A stretch of DNA of 49,703 nucleotides, from assembly GCF_009789195.1 (NCBI RefSeq), contig NZ_WSTC01000040.1, positions 1-49,703 of the forward strand. The letters are read 5' to 3'. Both the position numbers and the translations under genes were made by a program. This document shows, one piece after another, positions 1-9,336 of the stretch; position 1 is the first letter of the stretch; every line of letters starts with the position of its first letter. This DNA is from Paenibacillus sp. MMS18-CY102 (GTDB lineage Bacteria; Bacillota; Bacilli; Paenibacillales; Paenibacillaceae). The notes under the pieces were generated by a model that ran no database searches, was not told where the DNA came from, and was given only the letters and a program-made list of their open reading frames with translations.

Positions 1-122
1 CCCCCTCAAGATGAGATTTCCCAATTCGTAAGACCCCTGGAAGACGACCAGGTTGATAGGCTCGAGGTGGAAGCGCAGCAATGCGTGCAGCTGACGAGTA
101 CTAATAGGTCGAGGGCTTATCC
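1..122 (+). rRNA. 23S ribosomal RNA, 3' end (partial)
   Basis: The conserved 3' terminal part of 23S rRNA (domain VI): the run containing GACGAGTACTAATAGGTCGA and ending GGGCTTATCC is the usual end of bacillar 23S. The gene enters from the left edge. The end is put at about 122, just before a small hairpin (GCTTCT...AGAAGC, about 126-144) that probably belongs to the processing region. Confidence 0.93.
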
Positions 123-310
123 TAAGCTTCTTATTAAGAGAAGCAACTTCGTGAGCAAGACAAAGCTAAGGATTCAACATTCGCATCCAGTTTTCAGGGT
201 GTAATCATCTAAAAGTCTGATGGCGAGTTCATACGACTAAAGGATATTACATATAGCGTTTGGTGACGCTATAAACCTGATGGTTCCATACCATTAAAAT
301 GGACAAGTGT
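123..310 (+). other. 23S-tRNA spacer without recognisable intact 5S rRNA
   Basis: A 5S rRNA of about 117 nt would be expected here but I find no intact one. Two scraps resemble a 5S 5' end: GTCTGATGGCGA near 216 and TTTGGTGACGC near 259, the latter followed by GGTTCCA. The second lies in a perfect hairpin (TATAGCG...CGCTATA). They may be relics of a deleted or decayed 5S gene, or chance. Confidence 0.5.
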
Positions 311-387
311 GGCGGTGTAGCTCAGCTGGCTAGAGCATTCGGTTCATACCCGGAGGGTCGGGGGTTCGAATCCCTTCGCCGCTACCA
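311..387 (+). tRNA. tRNA-Met (CAT), elongator type
   Basis: Cloverleaf of 77 nt with encoded CCA. The anticodon loop is TTCATAC, giving CAT. It closely matches the Bacillus elongator tRNA-Met (starts GGCGGTGTAGCTC). The T stem has two G-T pairs at its outer end, and G1 pairs with T72. Confidence 0.95.
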
Positions 388-399
388 CTAACCTAATAT

Positions 400-475
400 G
401 GAGGCTTAGCTCAGCTGGGAGAGCATCTGCCTTACAAGCAGAGGGTCGGCGGTTCGATCCCGTCAGCCTCCACCA
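400..475 (+). tRNA. tRNA-Val (TAC)
   Basis: Cloverleaf of 76 nt with encoded CCA. Acceptor GGAGGCT pairs with AGCCTCC; anticodon loop CTTACAA gives TAC. Confidence 0.96.
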
Positions 476-487
476 TCTTTACAACGC

Positions 488-564
488 GGAGCCGTGGTGT
501 AGAGGCCTAACATGCCTGCCTGTCACGCAGGAGACCGCGGGTTCGAATCCCGTCGGCTCCGCCA
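488..564 (+). tRNA. tRNA-Asp (GTC)
   Basis: Cloverleaf of 77 nt with encoded CCA. Acceptor GGAGCCG pairs with CGGCTCC, discriminator G; anticodon loop CTGTCAC gives GTC. Confidence 0.96.
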
Positions 565-610
565 TTTTTTTCTTCCATAACCAACGTGGAAAGAAATGCA
601 TTACAAATAA

Positions 611-686
611 GGCTCGGTAGCTCAGTTGGTAGAGCAAAGGACTGAAAATCCTTGTGTCGGCGGTTCGATTCCGTCCCGAGCCACCA
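611..686 (+). tRNA. tRNA-Phe (GAA)
   Basis: Cloverleaf of 76 nt with encoded CCA. Acceptor GGCTCGG pairs with CCGAGCC; anticodon loop CTGAAAA gives GAA. Confidence 0.96.
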
Positions 687-721
687 TTTGTTCTTTAAGC
701 TTCAGAGCTAAAGGCAAACGT

Positions 722-806
722 GGAGGATTAGTGAAGTGGCTAAACACGGCAGACTGTAAATCTGCTCTCTCTGAGTTCGGTGGTTCGAATCCATCATCCT
801 CCACCA
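722..806 (+). tRNA. tRNA-Tyr (GTA)
   Basis: A class II tRNA of 85 nt with a long variable arm and encoded CCA. Acceptor GGAGGAT pairs with ATCCTCC; anticodon loop CTGTAAA gives GTA. Confidence 0.96.
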
Positions 807-815
807 CTTCTTTAT

Positions 816-891
816 GAGCCATTAGCTCAGTTGGTAGAGCACCTGACTTTTAATCAGGGTGTCGTAGGTTCGAGTCCTACATGGCTCACCA
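816..891 (+). tRNA. tRNA-Lys (TTT)
   Basis: Cloverleaf of 76 nt with encoded CCA. Acceptor GAGCCAT pairs with ATGGCTC; anticodon loop CTTTTAA gives TTT. Last gene of the rRNA-tRNA unit. Confidence 0.96.
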
Positions 892-904
892 TTTATGAAT
901 GATT

Positions 905-931
905 ACCGTAGACTATGTCTACGGTTTTTTT
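905..931 (+). terminator. terminator of the rRNA-tRNA operon
   Basis: Perfect 8-bp stem CCGTAGAC / GTCTACGG with a TAT loop followed by seven T, 15 nt after tRNA-Lys. Confidence 0.92.
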
Positions 932-1075
932 CGTTTTATAAACAATTGCCGCTTGGAATTAGAGTGAAAGATGTCGATATATGGCGAAATAGCTCGTGTG
1001 AAATCGGAAAATGAAGGGAACACTTAGTACAGTCGTTGCCCGTTATGGCAAGCATCTGTAAAGGAGTGTCCAATC

Positions 1076-2023
1076 ATGCGTTATTTGGGAGCGTCGCTTA
1101 TCAGCTTCGCCTTTATGTTTGCACTTGTTCCATTGTTCCGTAAGGTAGCCTTGAGGATTGGATTTGTGGATCGGCCGAATAGCCGAAAAATACACCGTAG
1201 CCCAATTCCACTTATGGGTGGAGCAGCAATATACATAGCTACAATTGTGTCTTTATTGGTATTCGTCGGCCTTACGAGAATGAGCCTTGCCATTATTTCT
1301 GGGGGGCTAATTCTAGTGGTGGTGGGAATGGTTGATGATTATGCAAAATCTAAGGGTGAAGATTTTCCTGTAATGCCACGCGTGATTGCATATTTGTTTG
1401 TAGCAATGCTTCCTTTATGGTTTGGCATTAGAATAGACGGCGTCTCCAATTTGGGGGAGGGCGGAATGCTTCTATTCCCGCAATGGTTATCATGGGGCAG
1501 TACAGTGATTTGGGTATTCGCATTGATTAATATGATCAATTTTATAGACGGTGTGGACGGGCTGGCTTCGGGGATTTCGACACTTTCGGCATTTACGTTG
1601 TTTTTGACCGCATTGGTTAAGGGACAGCCAGATATAGCGATACTCGCGGTCATATTAGGTGGCTCGTGTATTGGGTTTCTTGTGTTTAACTTTCACCCTG
1701 CACGAATTTTTATGGGTGATGCAGGTGCGACGTTTATTGGATATTCACTTGCTGTTATCGCTGTCGGCGGTGCTTTCAAAAGCGCAACATTTTTGACGAT
1801 GGTCGTTCCGTTATTAGCTTTGGGCATGCCTATTATGGATACCGTAATCGTGATGCTAAGAAGGCTAATGACTGGCAAAGGGCTGCATCAAGCTGATAAA
1901 TTGCATTCCCACCATTTGTTGATGAGATGGGGATTGAATCAAATACAGACGGTTTCATTTCTATATTTGATAGCGGCCGTGTTTTGTTTATTGTCCATTT
2001 TGCTGCTGATCTGGACGGGTTAA
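1076..2023 (+). CDS. tagO: undecaprenyl-phosphate GlcNAc-1-phosphate transferase (TagO/WecA family)
   Basis: Membrane enzyme of 315 residues that moves a HexNAc-1-phosphate from its UDP form to undecaprenyl phosphate, the first committed step of teichoic-acid or teichuronic/O-polymer linkage synthesis. About ten hydrophobic helices are visible. Family motifs are present: Asp-Asp at about 87-88, NFIDGVDG at about 155-162, FMGDAG ending near 217, and the HxHH motif HSHH near 277-280. Start ATG 1076 has an AAAGGAGTG ribosome site. It is a single gene after the tRNA terminator. Family assignment is firm; whether it feeds teichoic acid or another polymer cannot be told here. Confidence 0.9.
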   Translation: MRYLGASLISFAFMFALVPLFRKVALRIGFVDRPNSRKIHRSPIPLMGGAAIYIATIVSLLVFVGLTRMSLAIISGGLILVVVGMVDDYAKSKGEDFPVMPRVIAYLFVAMLPLWFGIRIDGVSNLGEGGMLLFPQWLSWGSTVIWVFALINMINFIDGVDGLASGISTLSAFTLFLTALVKGQPDIAILAVILGGSCIGFLVFNFHPARIFMGDAGATFIGYSLAVIAVGGAFKSATFLTMVVPLLALGMPIMDTVIVMLRRLMTGKGLHQADKLHSHHLLMRWGLNQIQTVSFLYLIAAVFCLLSILLLIWTG

Positions 2024-2042
2024 TGGCTCATGAATGGGCATT

Positions 2043-2052
2043 ATGATACAAT
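2043..2052 (+). promoter_or_regulatory. candidate extended -10 promoter for the PucR-like gene
   Basis: ATGATACAAT contains an extended -10 (TGaTACAAT) about 105 nt before the start codon. No good -35 is seen at 17 bp. Confidence 0.35.
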
Positions 2053-2157
2053 GACGTCAAAACGCCATGTGTCCTAGCTGATAAATCTTTGTATATTCAT
2101 ATCACAGACTTGCATGTTAGTGGCACAAACGTTGGCGAGCGGGATAGGGGATAAAGA

Positions 2158-3258
2158 ATGAGCATGTCAGGTTGGGAACAACTGCAGCACATTTTAGACT
2201 GTCCGATAAACGCTGTGGAAGTTCCGATATCGGATCATCCAGAACTAACTGGTTTGCAGCCAGGGACTTTAATAGATCATTTAGATGGATATTTGCAAGT
2301 TATCATTCAATCGGACAATCGGAGCATACGGCTGCTACAGGTGCATCGCGACAATTGGACGGAAACGGAGAAACAGCTCATTAGCTGGTCTGTTGCAAGG
2401 TCCACTCAAGTGGCTGCAAAAGGATCAACCAAACAAGATGCCAAGTCGGAAGCTGAGCGTAATGCTAGAGCATTAGGCGAGTGGATTGTACGACAGAGTG
2501 CAACGGGCTTGGCGCTGGCGGATCCTATACCGGACGATATTGCACAGGATGGGCGACTATACGCAGAAATGATCCCGTTCCTGCTTGAAACCGAGCAAGC
2601 AGCAGAGGCGGCTGCTTTCCGTGAGCTGCAGAAGCTTTTGGTTTCGTTTTTGGATGAGGAAGTCATTGTTATTCCGCTGAAAGGGCAGGAGTGGCTTATA
2701 CTGGCTCCGGTATCGCTTGTTCGTGATACTTTGGAGGAGAGAGACGAGCAGGCGGATGCGCTTGAGGAAAGCCTGGAGTCTATAGGATCCGGCTTATATG
2801 AGATGCTTGCAAGCGAATGGATCGGGGAATGCCATCTTGCTGTCGGACGGCCGATGAAGCCAGTCAAATCAGCTGTGGCGTCGGTGGTTCAGCTGCAGGA
2901 AACGATTGAGCTAGGAAGAGTGTTCCAAGTCGGGGCCAATATGCATGTTCCTTGGAATATGCACTTGGAGAGGTTATTGGCAAGCATTCCAGAACCAGTT
3001 CGAGTACGGTATGTGGAGCAAGCGCTGGGCCGTTCCGATGTTTTCATGGAAACGGAGACAATGTCGACGCTGGAAACGTTTTTTGCCTTAGACTGCAATG
3101 TGAGCGAAACAGCTAAGAAATTATACATTCATCGCAATACGTTATTATATCGGCTGGATAAGCTGAAGCAGGAAACTGGCCTGGACGTTCGTGTGTTTAG
3201 GGACGCGGTTTTAATGAAAATTATTTTGCTATTGTACAAAGTTACGAAAAGGGCTTAA
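2158..3258 (+). CDS. PucR/CdaR-type transcriptional regulator
   Basis: Protein of 366 residues. The last 60 residues form the PucR-type C-terminal helix-turn-helix: the part from about 306 on reads TLETFFALDCNVSETAKKLY and then HRNTLLYRLDKL, the hallmark of this family. The first 240 residues are not clearly recognised; the acidic middle part (about 100-230) may be a sensing or dimerisation domain. The start at 2158 follows GGGGATAAAGA; an in-frame ATG two codons on (2164) is equally possible. It stands alone, 93 bp upstream of msmX, and could control sugar genes, but nothing in the sequence proves a target. Confidence 0.75.
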   Translation: MSMSGWEQLQHILDCPINAVEVPISDHPELTGLQPGTLIDHLDGYLQVIIQSDNRSIRLLQVHRDNWTETEKQLISWSVARSTQVAAKGSTKQDAKSEAERNARALGEWIVRQSATGLALADPIPDDIAQDGRLYAEMIPFLLETEQAAEAAAFRELQKLLVSFLDEEVIVIPLKGQEWLILAPVSLVRDTLEERDEQADALEESLESIGSGLYEMLASEWIGECHLAVGRPMKPVKSAVASVVQLQETIELGRVFQVGANMHVPWNMHLERLLASIPEPVRVRYVEQALGRSDVFMETETMSTLETFFALDCNVSETAKKLYIHRNTLLYRLDKLKQETGLDVRVFRDAVLMKIILLLYKVTKRA

Positions 3259-3351
3259 ATTTTTTGTAGGGAATGTGCATAGTCATATCGGGTGCACTGG
3301 GTTAATATTAAAGCAAGACGAATTCATTATTTGTTTAGGGGGAAATGACTC

Positions 3352-4473
3352 ATGGCAGGCGTACGCTTAGAGCATGTGTTCAAAAAATATCCTGGTACTG
3401 ACATCGCATCCGTTAAAGATATTAATCTCGACATTAAAGATAAAGAGTTCCTCGTACTCGTAGGCCCATCGGGCTGCGGTAAATCGACGACGCTTCGTAT
3501 GATCGCTGGTTTGGAAGAGATCTCTGAAGGCAAATTGTTCATCGGCGACCGCCTTGTGAACGATGTAGCCCCTAAAGACCGCGACATCGCGATGGTATTC
3601 CAATCCTACGCCCTGTACCCACACATGAACGTGTACCAAAACATGGCGTTCGGCCTGAAACTTCGCAAATTCAAAAAAGCAGACATCGACAAACGTGTCC
3701 GTGAAGCTGCTAAAATTCTCGATATCGAGCACTTGCTCGACCGTAAACCAAAAGCACTCTCCGGCGGCCAACGCCAGCGTGTTGCCTTGGGCCGTGCAAT
3801 CGTTCGTGAGCCACAAGTATTCTTGATGGACGAACCGCTTTCCAACTTGGACGCGAAACTTCGTGGCCAAATGCGCGCGGAAATCAGCAAATTGGCTAAA
3901 CGTCTTGAAACTACTGTTATCTACGTAACCCATGACCAAGTCGAAGCAATGACGATGGGCGACCGTATCGTAGTTATGAAAGACGGCATCATTCAACAAG
4001 CAGCTTCACCAGAAGAGCTGTACAACCACCCAGTGAACATCTTCGTTGCAGGCTTCATCGGCGCTCCTTCGATGAACTTCATCGCAGGTACGCTGTCTGA
4101 GCAAGGCGGAGAACTGCGCTTCAAAACGACTGGCGTAGACGTTGTCGTTCCAGAAGGCAAAGCAAAAACGCTTCGCGACAAAGGCTATGTTGGCAAAGAA
4201 GTTGTAATCGGTGTTCGTCCAGAGGACCTGCACGAAGAGCCAGTATTCCTGGAAGCTTCCTCGAATACGATCGTTAACGCTCACGTAGACGTAGCAGAAA
4301 ACCTCGGCCACGAAATGTTGCTTTACCTGAACGGTATCGGCACTGAGGCGGTAACGGCTCGCGTTGACGGACGTTCGACGCTTCGTGAAGGCACGAACGT
4401 TAAACTCGCAATCGACATGAACAAAGTTCATGTATTCGATAAAGCAACGGAACAAAACGTATTCGAGAACTAA
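3352..4473 (+). CDS. msmX: ABC sugar-importer ATP-binding protein (MsmX/UgpC family)
   Basis: ATPase of 373 residues that energises CUT1-family carbohydrate importers from the inner face of the membrane. Walker A GPSGCGKST at about 38-46, signature LSGGQRQRVALG at about 136, Walker B VFLMDEP at about 157 and switch THDQVEAM at about 193 are all intact; a C-terminal OB-type regulatory region follows from about 240. No permease or binding protein gene adjoins it, as expected for the shared MsmX-type ATPase that serves many importers. Codon use is strongly biased to C/A-ending highly expressed codons, as in gapA and eno here and unlike the flanking genes. Ribosome site AGGGGG. Two terminators follow. 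Confidence 0.93.
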   Translation: MAGVRLEHVFKKYPGTDIASVKDINLDIKDKEFLVLVGPSGCGKSTTLRMIAGLEEISEGKLFIGDRLVNDVAPKDRDIAMVFQSYALYPHMNVYQNMAFGLKLRKFKKADIDKRVREAAKILDIEHLLDRKPKALSGGQRQRVALGRAIVREPQVFLMDEPLSNLDAKLRGQMRAEISKLAKRLETTVIYVTHDQVEAMTMGDRIVVMKDGIIQQAASPEELYNHPVNIFVAGFIGAPSMNFIAGTLSEQGGELRFKTTGVDVVVPEGKAKTLRDKGYVGKEVVIGVRPEDLHEEPVFLEASSNTIVNAHVDVAENLGHEMLLYLNGIGTEAVTARVDGRSTLREGTNVKLAIDMNKVHVFDKATEQNVFEN

Positions 4474-4495
4474 TTTCTCGTCTATGATGATATGG

Positions 4496-4528
4496 CAACC
4501 CCCAGCCTAATCGGCATGGGGGTTGTTT
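4496..4528 (+). terminator. terminator after msmX
   Basis: Stem CAACCCCC / GGGGGTTG with a 14-nt loop and a short T run. Confidence 0.75.
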
Positions 4529-4560
4529 GATTGTGCAGTGGAGTTAGTTCGTTCGCGTAG

Positions 4561-4591
4561 AGGCGCTAAACATTGCGTTTAGCGCCTTTTT
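4561..4591 (+). terminator. second terminator after msmX
   Basis: Perfect 11-bp stem AGGCGCTAAAC / GTTTAGCGCCT, loop ATTGC, then TTTTC. It insulates hprK from msmX. Confidence 0.88.
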
Positions 4592-4637
4592 CATTTACGA
4601 TGAAGACATTGGAAAAACGGCAAGGGAGGCAGAAGGA

Positions 4638-5576
4638 ATGCCCAAGAAAGTAAAGGTATCTGAACTTGTTCAACAGTTTCAATTAGAAATATTATCGGGT
4701 GAAGATGGGCTTCGCCGTACGATTATGACGGACGACCTGTATCGCCCTGGCCTAGAGATGGCGGGTTACTTCCACTATCATCCGCGTGAGCGGGTGCAAA
4801 TTCTAGGAAAGACGGAGCTAACGTTTCTAGAAACGCTCAGCGCTGCTTCCCGTACGGAACGCATGGAGAAGCTCTGTAATGAAGAATCGCCGTGTATTAT
4901 TATTACGCGGGGAATGGAGCCGCCAGTTGAGCTGCTCGAACAATCCCGAATTGCGAATATTCCAGTGCTGCGCAGCCAGACTGCAACAACGATTTTGCAA
5001 AGCCGGGTCACAAACTTCTTGGAGAAGAAGCTTGCGCCTACTGCTACGATCCATGGCGTATTAGTGGATGTGTATGGCATTGGCATGCTGATTACGGGTG
5101 GCAGCGGCATCGGCAAAAGTGAGACTGCGCTGGAGCTCGTGAAGCGTGGGCACCGTCTTGTTGCGGATGATGCGGTAGAAATTCGCCAAACATCTGATTC
5201 ACAATTGCATGGTTCGGCGCCAGAGCTAATAAGGCATTTGCTCGAAATCCGCGGATTGGGCATTATTAATGTCATGACGTTATTCGGTGCAGGCGCCGTA
5301 CGAAATAACAAGCGGATCGGCTTAGTCATTAGGCTAGAGAATTGGCAGCCTGATAAGCAATATGACCGTCTTGGCTTGGATGAGGAGACGACACGCATTA
5401 TCGATACTGACGTAACGCTTGTAACGGTCCCGGTTCGCCCAGGGCGTAACTTAGCGGTCATTATTGAAGTAGCGGCAATGAATTATCGATTGAAGCGTAT
5501 GGGTTACAATGCGGCGCTTCAGTTTACGAATAAGTTGACTGAAACGATTGCTGACGACATGGATGATTACGAATAA
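4638..5576 (+). CDS. hprK: HPr kinase/phosphorylase
   Basis: Bifunctional 312-residue enzyme that phosphorylates and dephosphorylates Ser46 of HPr (and Crh), the signal for CcpA-mediated catabolite repression. Walker [10 protein letters not shown] lies at about 153-161, the catalytic His is in [12 protein letters not shown] at about 138, and the HprK signature [10 protein letters not shown] lies near 204-213. Length is normal. Ribosome site AAGGGAGG before ATG 4638. First gene of hprK-lgt-ppaX-yvoF, the same order as in B. subtilis. Its probable substrate is encoded at 24589 in this window. Confidence 0.96.
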   Translation: MPKKVKVSELVQQFQLEILSGEDGLRRTIMTDDLYRPGLEMAGYFHYHPRERVQILGKTELTFLETLSAASRTERMEKLCNEESPCIIITRGMEPPVELLEQSRIANIPVLRSQTATTILQSRVTNFLEKKLAPTATIHGVLVDVYGIGMLITGGSGIGKSETALELVKRGHRLVADDAVEIRQTSDSQLHGSAPELIRHLLEIRGLGIINVMTLFGAGAVRNNKRIGLVIRLENWQPDKQYDRLGLDEETTRIIDTDVTLVTVPVRPGRNLAVIIEVAAMNYRLKRMGYNAALQFTNKLTETIADDMDDYE

Positions 5577-5672
5577 AAGAATTGCGGATTAGAAGTGATT
5601 GCAGGTGTATCGTGATCGATTCGGTCAGATGCACCTGTATTAGAAACCATCAAAAGGAGATTCGGCCCTATT

Positions 5673-6629
5673 ATGCTGGAAACGCTTCTATTGAATCCTA
5701 TTGCATTCAACCTTGGCCCGATTACGGTGCATTGGTACGGCGTAATTCTTGGGCTCGCGGCCCTGGCAGGATTGCTGCTTGCTGTAAGGGAAGGGAAAAG
5801 ATTCGGGATTTCGCCTGACTTCTTTATGGACTTGCTGCTCTTTGGCGTGCCATCTGCTGTGATCGTGGCCCGTATCTATTTTGTTGCGTTCAAATGGGAG
5901 GACTACAAGGGTGACCTGCTGTCTGTCTTCTACATTTGGGAGGGCGGCATTGCGATCTACGGAGCGCTGATCGGTGCATTTGCTTGCGGCATTATTTATT
6001 CACGTTATAAGGGTTACAGCTTCTTGCGAATTGCAGACATTTGTGCGCCGGGGCTCATTATTGGGCAATTGATCGGGCGTTGGGGCAACTTCGTTAATCA
6101 GGAGGCATACGGAGGTCCAGTACAGGAGTCGTTCCTTCGCAACGATTTGCACTTGCCTTCATGGATCGTGAATCAAATGAATGTAGAGGGCGTATTCCAT
6201 CATCCGACATTCTTGTATGAATCATTATGGAATGTGGTGGGACTTGCACTTCTGCTCCTTCTTCGCCGCCAGAAATTCCTGATTGCTGGTGAGCTGTTGA
6301 GCTTTTACTTCATCTGGTACGCACTTGGCAGGTTCTACATTGAAGGGCTTCGTACGGACAGCTTAGCATTCAAAGGTCCAGAATGGTTAGCTTCGTTTAT
6401 GAATGGGCTGTGGGCGCCAATGAAGGGAATGGGCTTCCAAGCAGGCTACCTCAATGGCCTGGAAGGCAATGTGCGGATTTCGCAGCTCATCAGCGTCGCA
6501 CTATTATTGGTGACGGTCATCATTATCGTTGTAAGGCGCACATCGGGATCAGGCAAGGTCAAGTACCTGGATCCAATCGTATCGAGCAAACCGCCTAAAG
6601 TTAAAGATGAGCCGCAGAGCGTGGCTTAA
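5673..6629 (+). CDS. lgt: prolipoprotein diacylglyceryl transferase
   Basis: Membrane enzyme of 318 residues that transfers diacylglycerol from phosphatidylglycerol to the lipobox Cys of prelipoproteins such as the binding protein at 25045. About seven membrane helices are visible; the signature GRWGNFVNQEAYGG starts near residue 136, and the N-terminal HWYGVILG part carries the conserved His. Ribosome site AAAAGGAGA, start ATG 5673. About 30 extra C-terminal residues (polar, RTSGSGKVKY onward) are a minor extension. Confidence 0.95.
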   Translation: MLETLLLNPIAFNLGPITVHWYGVILGLAALAGLLLAVREGKRFGISPDFFMDLLLFGVPSAVIVARIYFVAFKWEDYKGDLLSVFYIWEGGIAIYGALIGAFACGIIYSRYKGYSFLRIADICAPGLIIGQLIGRWGNFVNQEAYGGPVQESFLRNDLHLPSWIVNQMNVEGVFHHPTFLYESLWNVVGLALLLLLRRQKFLIAGELLSFYFIWYALGRFYIEGLRTDSLAFKGPEWLASFMNGLWAPMKGMGFQAGYLNGLEGNVRISQLISVALLLVTVIIIVVRRTSGSGKVKYLDPIVSSKPPKVKDEPQSVA

Positions 6630-6716
6630 CTAAATAAGTTAGAAGTACAATTGGCTCCGCTCGTTAGCTCCTAGGGCTACGGCGGGGCCGATTAAGTAAG
6701 GGGAGGCAATTCAGCT

Positions 6717-7358
6717 ATGGCAAACCAAATAACAACAATGCTTTTTGACCTGGATGGCACTATACTGGATACGAATGAGTTAATCATTCAATCGTTCCTG
6801 TATGCACTTGAAGGCATCGTAGACGAAAACTTCGGTCCGGACCGCATTATTCCGAGAATGGGCATCCCTTTGATTGACCAGCTTCAATATTTTTCTGGGC
6901 TTGAGGATGTAACCCATTTGGCTTTGCGATACAGAGAGCATAATAATCGTGTACATGATGAGTATGTAAAACTATTCCCGAACGTCATGGAAGTCATCCA
7001 AACGCTAGTGGAGCGAGGCATTCAGGTTGGCGTTGTCACGACGAAAATTCGCCAAACGACAGATCGTGGCCTGGCTTTCGTTGGAATAAATGAGTATATG
7101 CGCAGTGTTGTCACAATCGATGACGTGACGAATGCAAAGCCGCATCCAGAGCCTGTCCTCCGTGCACTTGAGGAGCTTGGGGCAGACCCGGCACGAACAA
7201 TAATGGTTGGTGACAGCACCGTTGATATCGAAGCTGCTGAAGCAGCGGGCGTCATTTCAGTTGGCGTAGCTTGGTCGCTTAAGGGTGAGCAGAAGCTGCG
7301 TGAAAGTGGAGCACAGCATATCATTCACGATATGCGCGATCTGTATAAGTTCATCTAA
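6717..7358 (+). CDS. ppaX: pyrophosphatase PpaX (HAD family)
   Basis: HAD-superfamily phosphatase of 213 residues. In B. subtilis the gene after lgt encodes PpaX, which hydrolyses the pyrophosphate made when HprK dephosphorylates Ser-P-HPr. Motif [13 protein letters not shown] is at about 10-21; motif [12 protein letters not shown] lies near 164. Normal length. Ribosome site AGGGGAGG. The position inside the hprK operon supports PpaX over the related phosphoglycolate phosphatase. Confidence 0.88.
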   Translation: MANQITTMLFDLDGTILDTNELIIQSFLYALEGIVDENFGPDRIIPRMGIPLIDQLQYFSGLEDVTHLALRYREHNNRVHDEYVKLFPNVMEVIQTLVERGIQVGVVTTKIRQTTDRGLAFVGINEYMRSVVTIDDVTNAKPHPEPVLRALEELGADPARTIMVGDSTVDIEAAEAAGVISVGVAWSLKGEQKLRESGAQHIIHDMRDLYKFI

Positions 7359-7374
7359 CGGGAGCGAATGGCTA

Positions 7375-7881
7375 GTGGCTCGTAATGTGGAACGGTACAA
7401 GATGGAGGGCGCCAATGCGCTCTGGCAGGTTTACAAGACAGTTAATCGGTTTAAGGCGGTACGAAACTTCATGTTCATCCAGATCGCTCGGTATTGCCCT
7501 TCACTGCCTGTGAAAAATGCGATTTATCGGCGAGTGCTTGGCATGAAGGTAGGGCATGAGACCGCATTTGCGCTAATGGTAATGGTTGACGTGTTTTTTC
7601 CAGAGCGGATCGAGATTGGCGATAACTGCATTGTCGGGTACAATACGACGATATTAACCCATGAATATTTGATCGGTGAATACCGGCTTGGCAACGTTAA
7701 GATTGGCAATAGTGTGCTGATTGGGGCCAACACGACGATACTTCCTGGCGTTACGATTGGCGATGGGGCAGTTGTTGCGGCAGGCTCTGTTGTGCATAAA
7801 GATGTACCTCCAGGCATGTTCGTCGGAGGCAACCCATTACGCGAGCTAAGAAAATCGGGGCAAGGCCATCAAGACGGGTAG
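7375..7881 (+). CDS. yvoF: hexapeptide-repeat acetyltransferase (YvoF-like)
   Basis: Acyltransferase of the left-handed beta-helix type, 168 residues from a GTG start at 7375 with GGGAG 11 nt upstream. A longer frame opens at 7285 inside ppaX but lacks a ribosome site. Hexapeptide repeats run from about residue 70 ([26 protein letters not shown]), and a GGNPLR-type end is typical of maltose/galactoside O-acetyltransferase relatives. It starts 16 nt after ppaX, matching yvoF in B. subtilis. The acetyl acceptor is unknown. Confidence 0.82.
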   Translation: MARNVERYKMEGANALWQVYKTVNRFKAVRNFMFIQIARYCPSLPVKNAIYRRVLGMKVGHETAFALMVMVDVFFPERIEIGDNCIVGYNTTILTHEYLIGEYRLGNVKIGNSVLIGANTTILPGVTIGDGAVVAAGSVVHKDVPPGMFVGGNPLRELRKSGQGHQDG

Positions 7882-7903
7882 GCAGATGAGGTAAGCTATT
7901 ATT

Positions 7904-9106
7904 ATGCTGCAGAAAGAGGGTTCGCTCTACTTGTCTAATCGAAAACCGGTTGTTCATGAGATGAACATTTTGCGCGGGCTTGCGATGATCGGCGTGTTGA
8001 CGGTGCATTCTACATCGTCAGCCGTCGTGAAGCTTAAGGAGTCCTCGTTATTCGGATTGTTTAATGCATTGAACACAATAGCGTTATTTTGTGTGCCTGC
8101 TTTTGTTTTTTTGACAGGGTTCGTACTGTTCTACAATTATAGTGACAAGCAGCTTGGGTTCAGGGAGCTCGGAGCATTTTTCAAAAAACGGTTGATGTAC
8201 ATTCTTGTGCCTTATGCATTTATGTCCCTGATGTACTTAGGCATTAAGCAGTTGTATGTCATACGTGCCGGCGGAACGATTGAACCGCTTAAAGTGTTAT
8301 CGAAGTACTTTGATTATTTGTTAACTGGAAACGCTTATACGCACTTATATTATGTCATTATAACGGTACAACTGTATGTCGTTTTCCCATTGCTGCTATT
8401 TCTGGTCAAACGATTGCGAAATCGGGGAATTTGGCTAGTCGTGATCGGCATTGGGCTTCAAGTGGGCTTCTATTATGCGAACCGTTACTGGTGGCAGGTC
8501 GATTCCAAAGGAAGCTGGGCACTTTCTTACGCGGGCCCGTTCTTCTTAGGCATGTATGCGGCACTGCGGTATGATGTGCTTCTGCAGTGGATGACGCGTA
8601 AAATGCCGATCGCACGCACGGTGATGTGGCTGGCATGGGCGGCTTCGGCCGTATTTTTAGTTTACCTATGGCATGAAAACCGTACAGGAGGGCATAAGTT
8701 CTCTTCGCAATATTATGAGTTCGGCTACGAGGCGTTCACTTTATTCACGATTCCTATTCTATTGCAGCTAAGCGGGTGGATTCGATCCTCTAAAAGCCGG
8801 TTCATTGAGCTGAGGCTGACCGATCTAGGAGGACTATCCTTCGGGATCTACTTAATCCATCCTGTTTTCCTGCTAGCTTATCGGGAGCTGGTTCCATTGC
8901 CCGGCATGCCTTATCAGTACGTGTTCTGGGTAGCAGGCATCTTTGCAGTCGCTTTAATCGGCTCAATTGCCGTCTTGCTCCCGTTCTACCGCTGGGCAGG
9001 GTGGTCATGGATGCTGTTCGGTGCTGCTCCTGCCAAGTTTGGCAAGCCAGCACCTGCGGCGAATCAAAGAAATAAGGGAACTGGAAGCACGGCTGTTGGC
9101 TCATAA
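7904..9106 (+). CDS. membrane acyltransferase family 3 protein
   Basis: Integral membrane protein of 400 residues with about ten hydrophobic helices. The N-terminal pattern HEMNILRGLAMIGVLTVHST, with its conserved Arg and His, is typical of acyltransferase 3 proteins (OafA/YfiQ/IcaC-like) that O-acylate extracellular sugars or lipids. The C-terminal 25 residues are Ala/Pro-rich and cytosolic. It starts 22 nt after yvoF and probably shares its transcript. A TTG at 7931 with AGAGGG upstream is a possible alternative start. The substrate cannot be named. Confidence 0.82.
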   Translation: MLQKEGSLYLSNRKPVVHEMNILRGLAMIGVLTVHSTSSAVVKLKESSLFGLFNALNTIALFCVPAFVFLTGFVLFYNYSDKQLGFRELGAFFKKRLMYILVPYAFMSLMYLGIKQLYVIRAGGTIEPLKVLSKYFDYLLTGNAYTHLYYVIITVQLYVVFPLLLFLVKRLRNRGIWLVVIGIGLQVGFYYANRYWWQVDSKGSWALSYAGPFFLGMYAALRYDVLLQWMTRKMPIARTVMWLAWAASAVFLVYLWHENRTGGHKFSSQYYEFGYEAFTLFTIPILLQLSGWIRSSKSRFIELRLTDLGGLSFGIYLIHPVFLLAYRELVPLPGMPYQYVFWVAGIFAVALIGSIAVLLPFYRWAGWSWMLFGAAPAKFGKPAPAANQRNKGTGSTAVGS

Positions 9107-9121
9107 TAAAGCATAGGAAGC

Positions 9122-9153
9122 GCGGTGTCCGTACCTTGACGGGCGCCGCTTTG
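9122..9153 (+). terminator. probable terminator after the acyltransferase
   Basis: 11-bp stem GCGGTGTCCGT / ACGGGCGCCGC (two G-T pairs), loop ACCTTG, then TTTG. The T tract is short. Confidence 0.55.
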
Positions 9154-9336
9154 TCATGTTACGATAACGACTAATCGCTTTCAGTTGGTAGTATGGTAAT
9201 AAGGAGTCGCTTTAATGCGTTGAAGTGATTCTGAATTACATAAGTTTCAGTGCAGATAACAGCATTCATGAATGATAAGTAATGTAATGCAACAATAGAT
9301 GGTTATACAAACACGATTAGAAGAAGGGTGAGTCCC

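Noticed and set aside
622-822. Open frames on both strands across tRNA-Phe and tRNA-Tyr
   Set aside because: They only read tRNA sequence (GFEPPN/GIEPPT patterns are typical antisense tRNA translations).
9154-9336. Possible T-box or histidine attenuator before hisZ
   Set aside because: No T-box core sequence, no His-rich leader peptide and no terminator/antiterminator pair seen; only a weak CTGAA...TTTCAG dyad.
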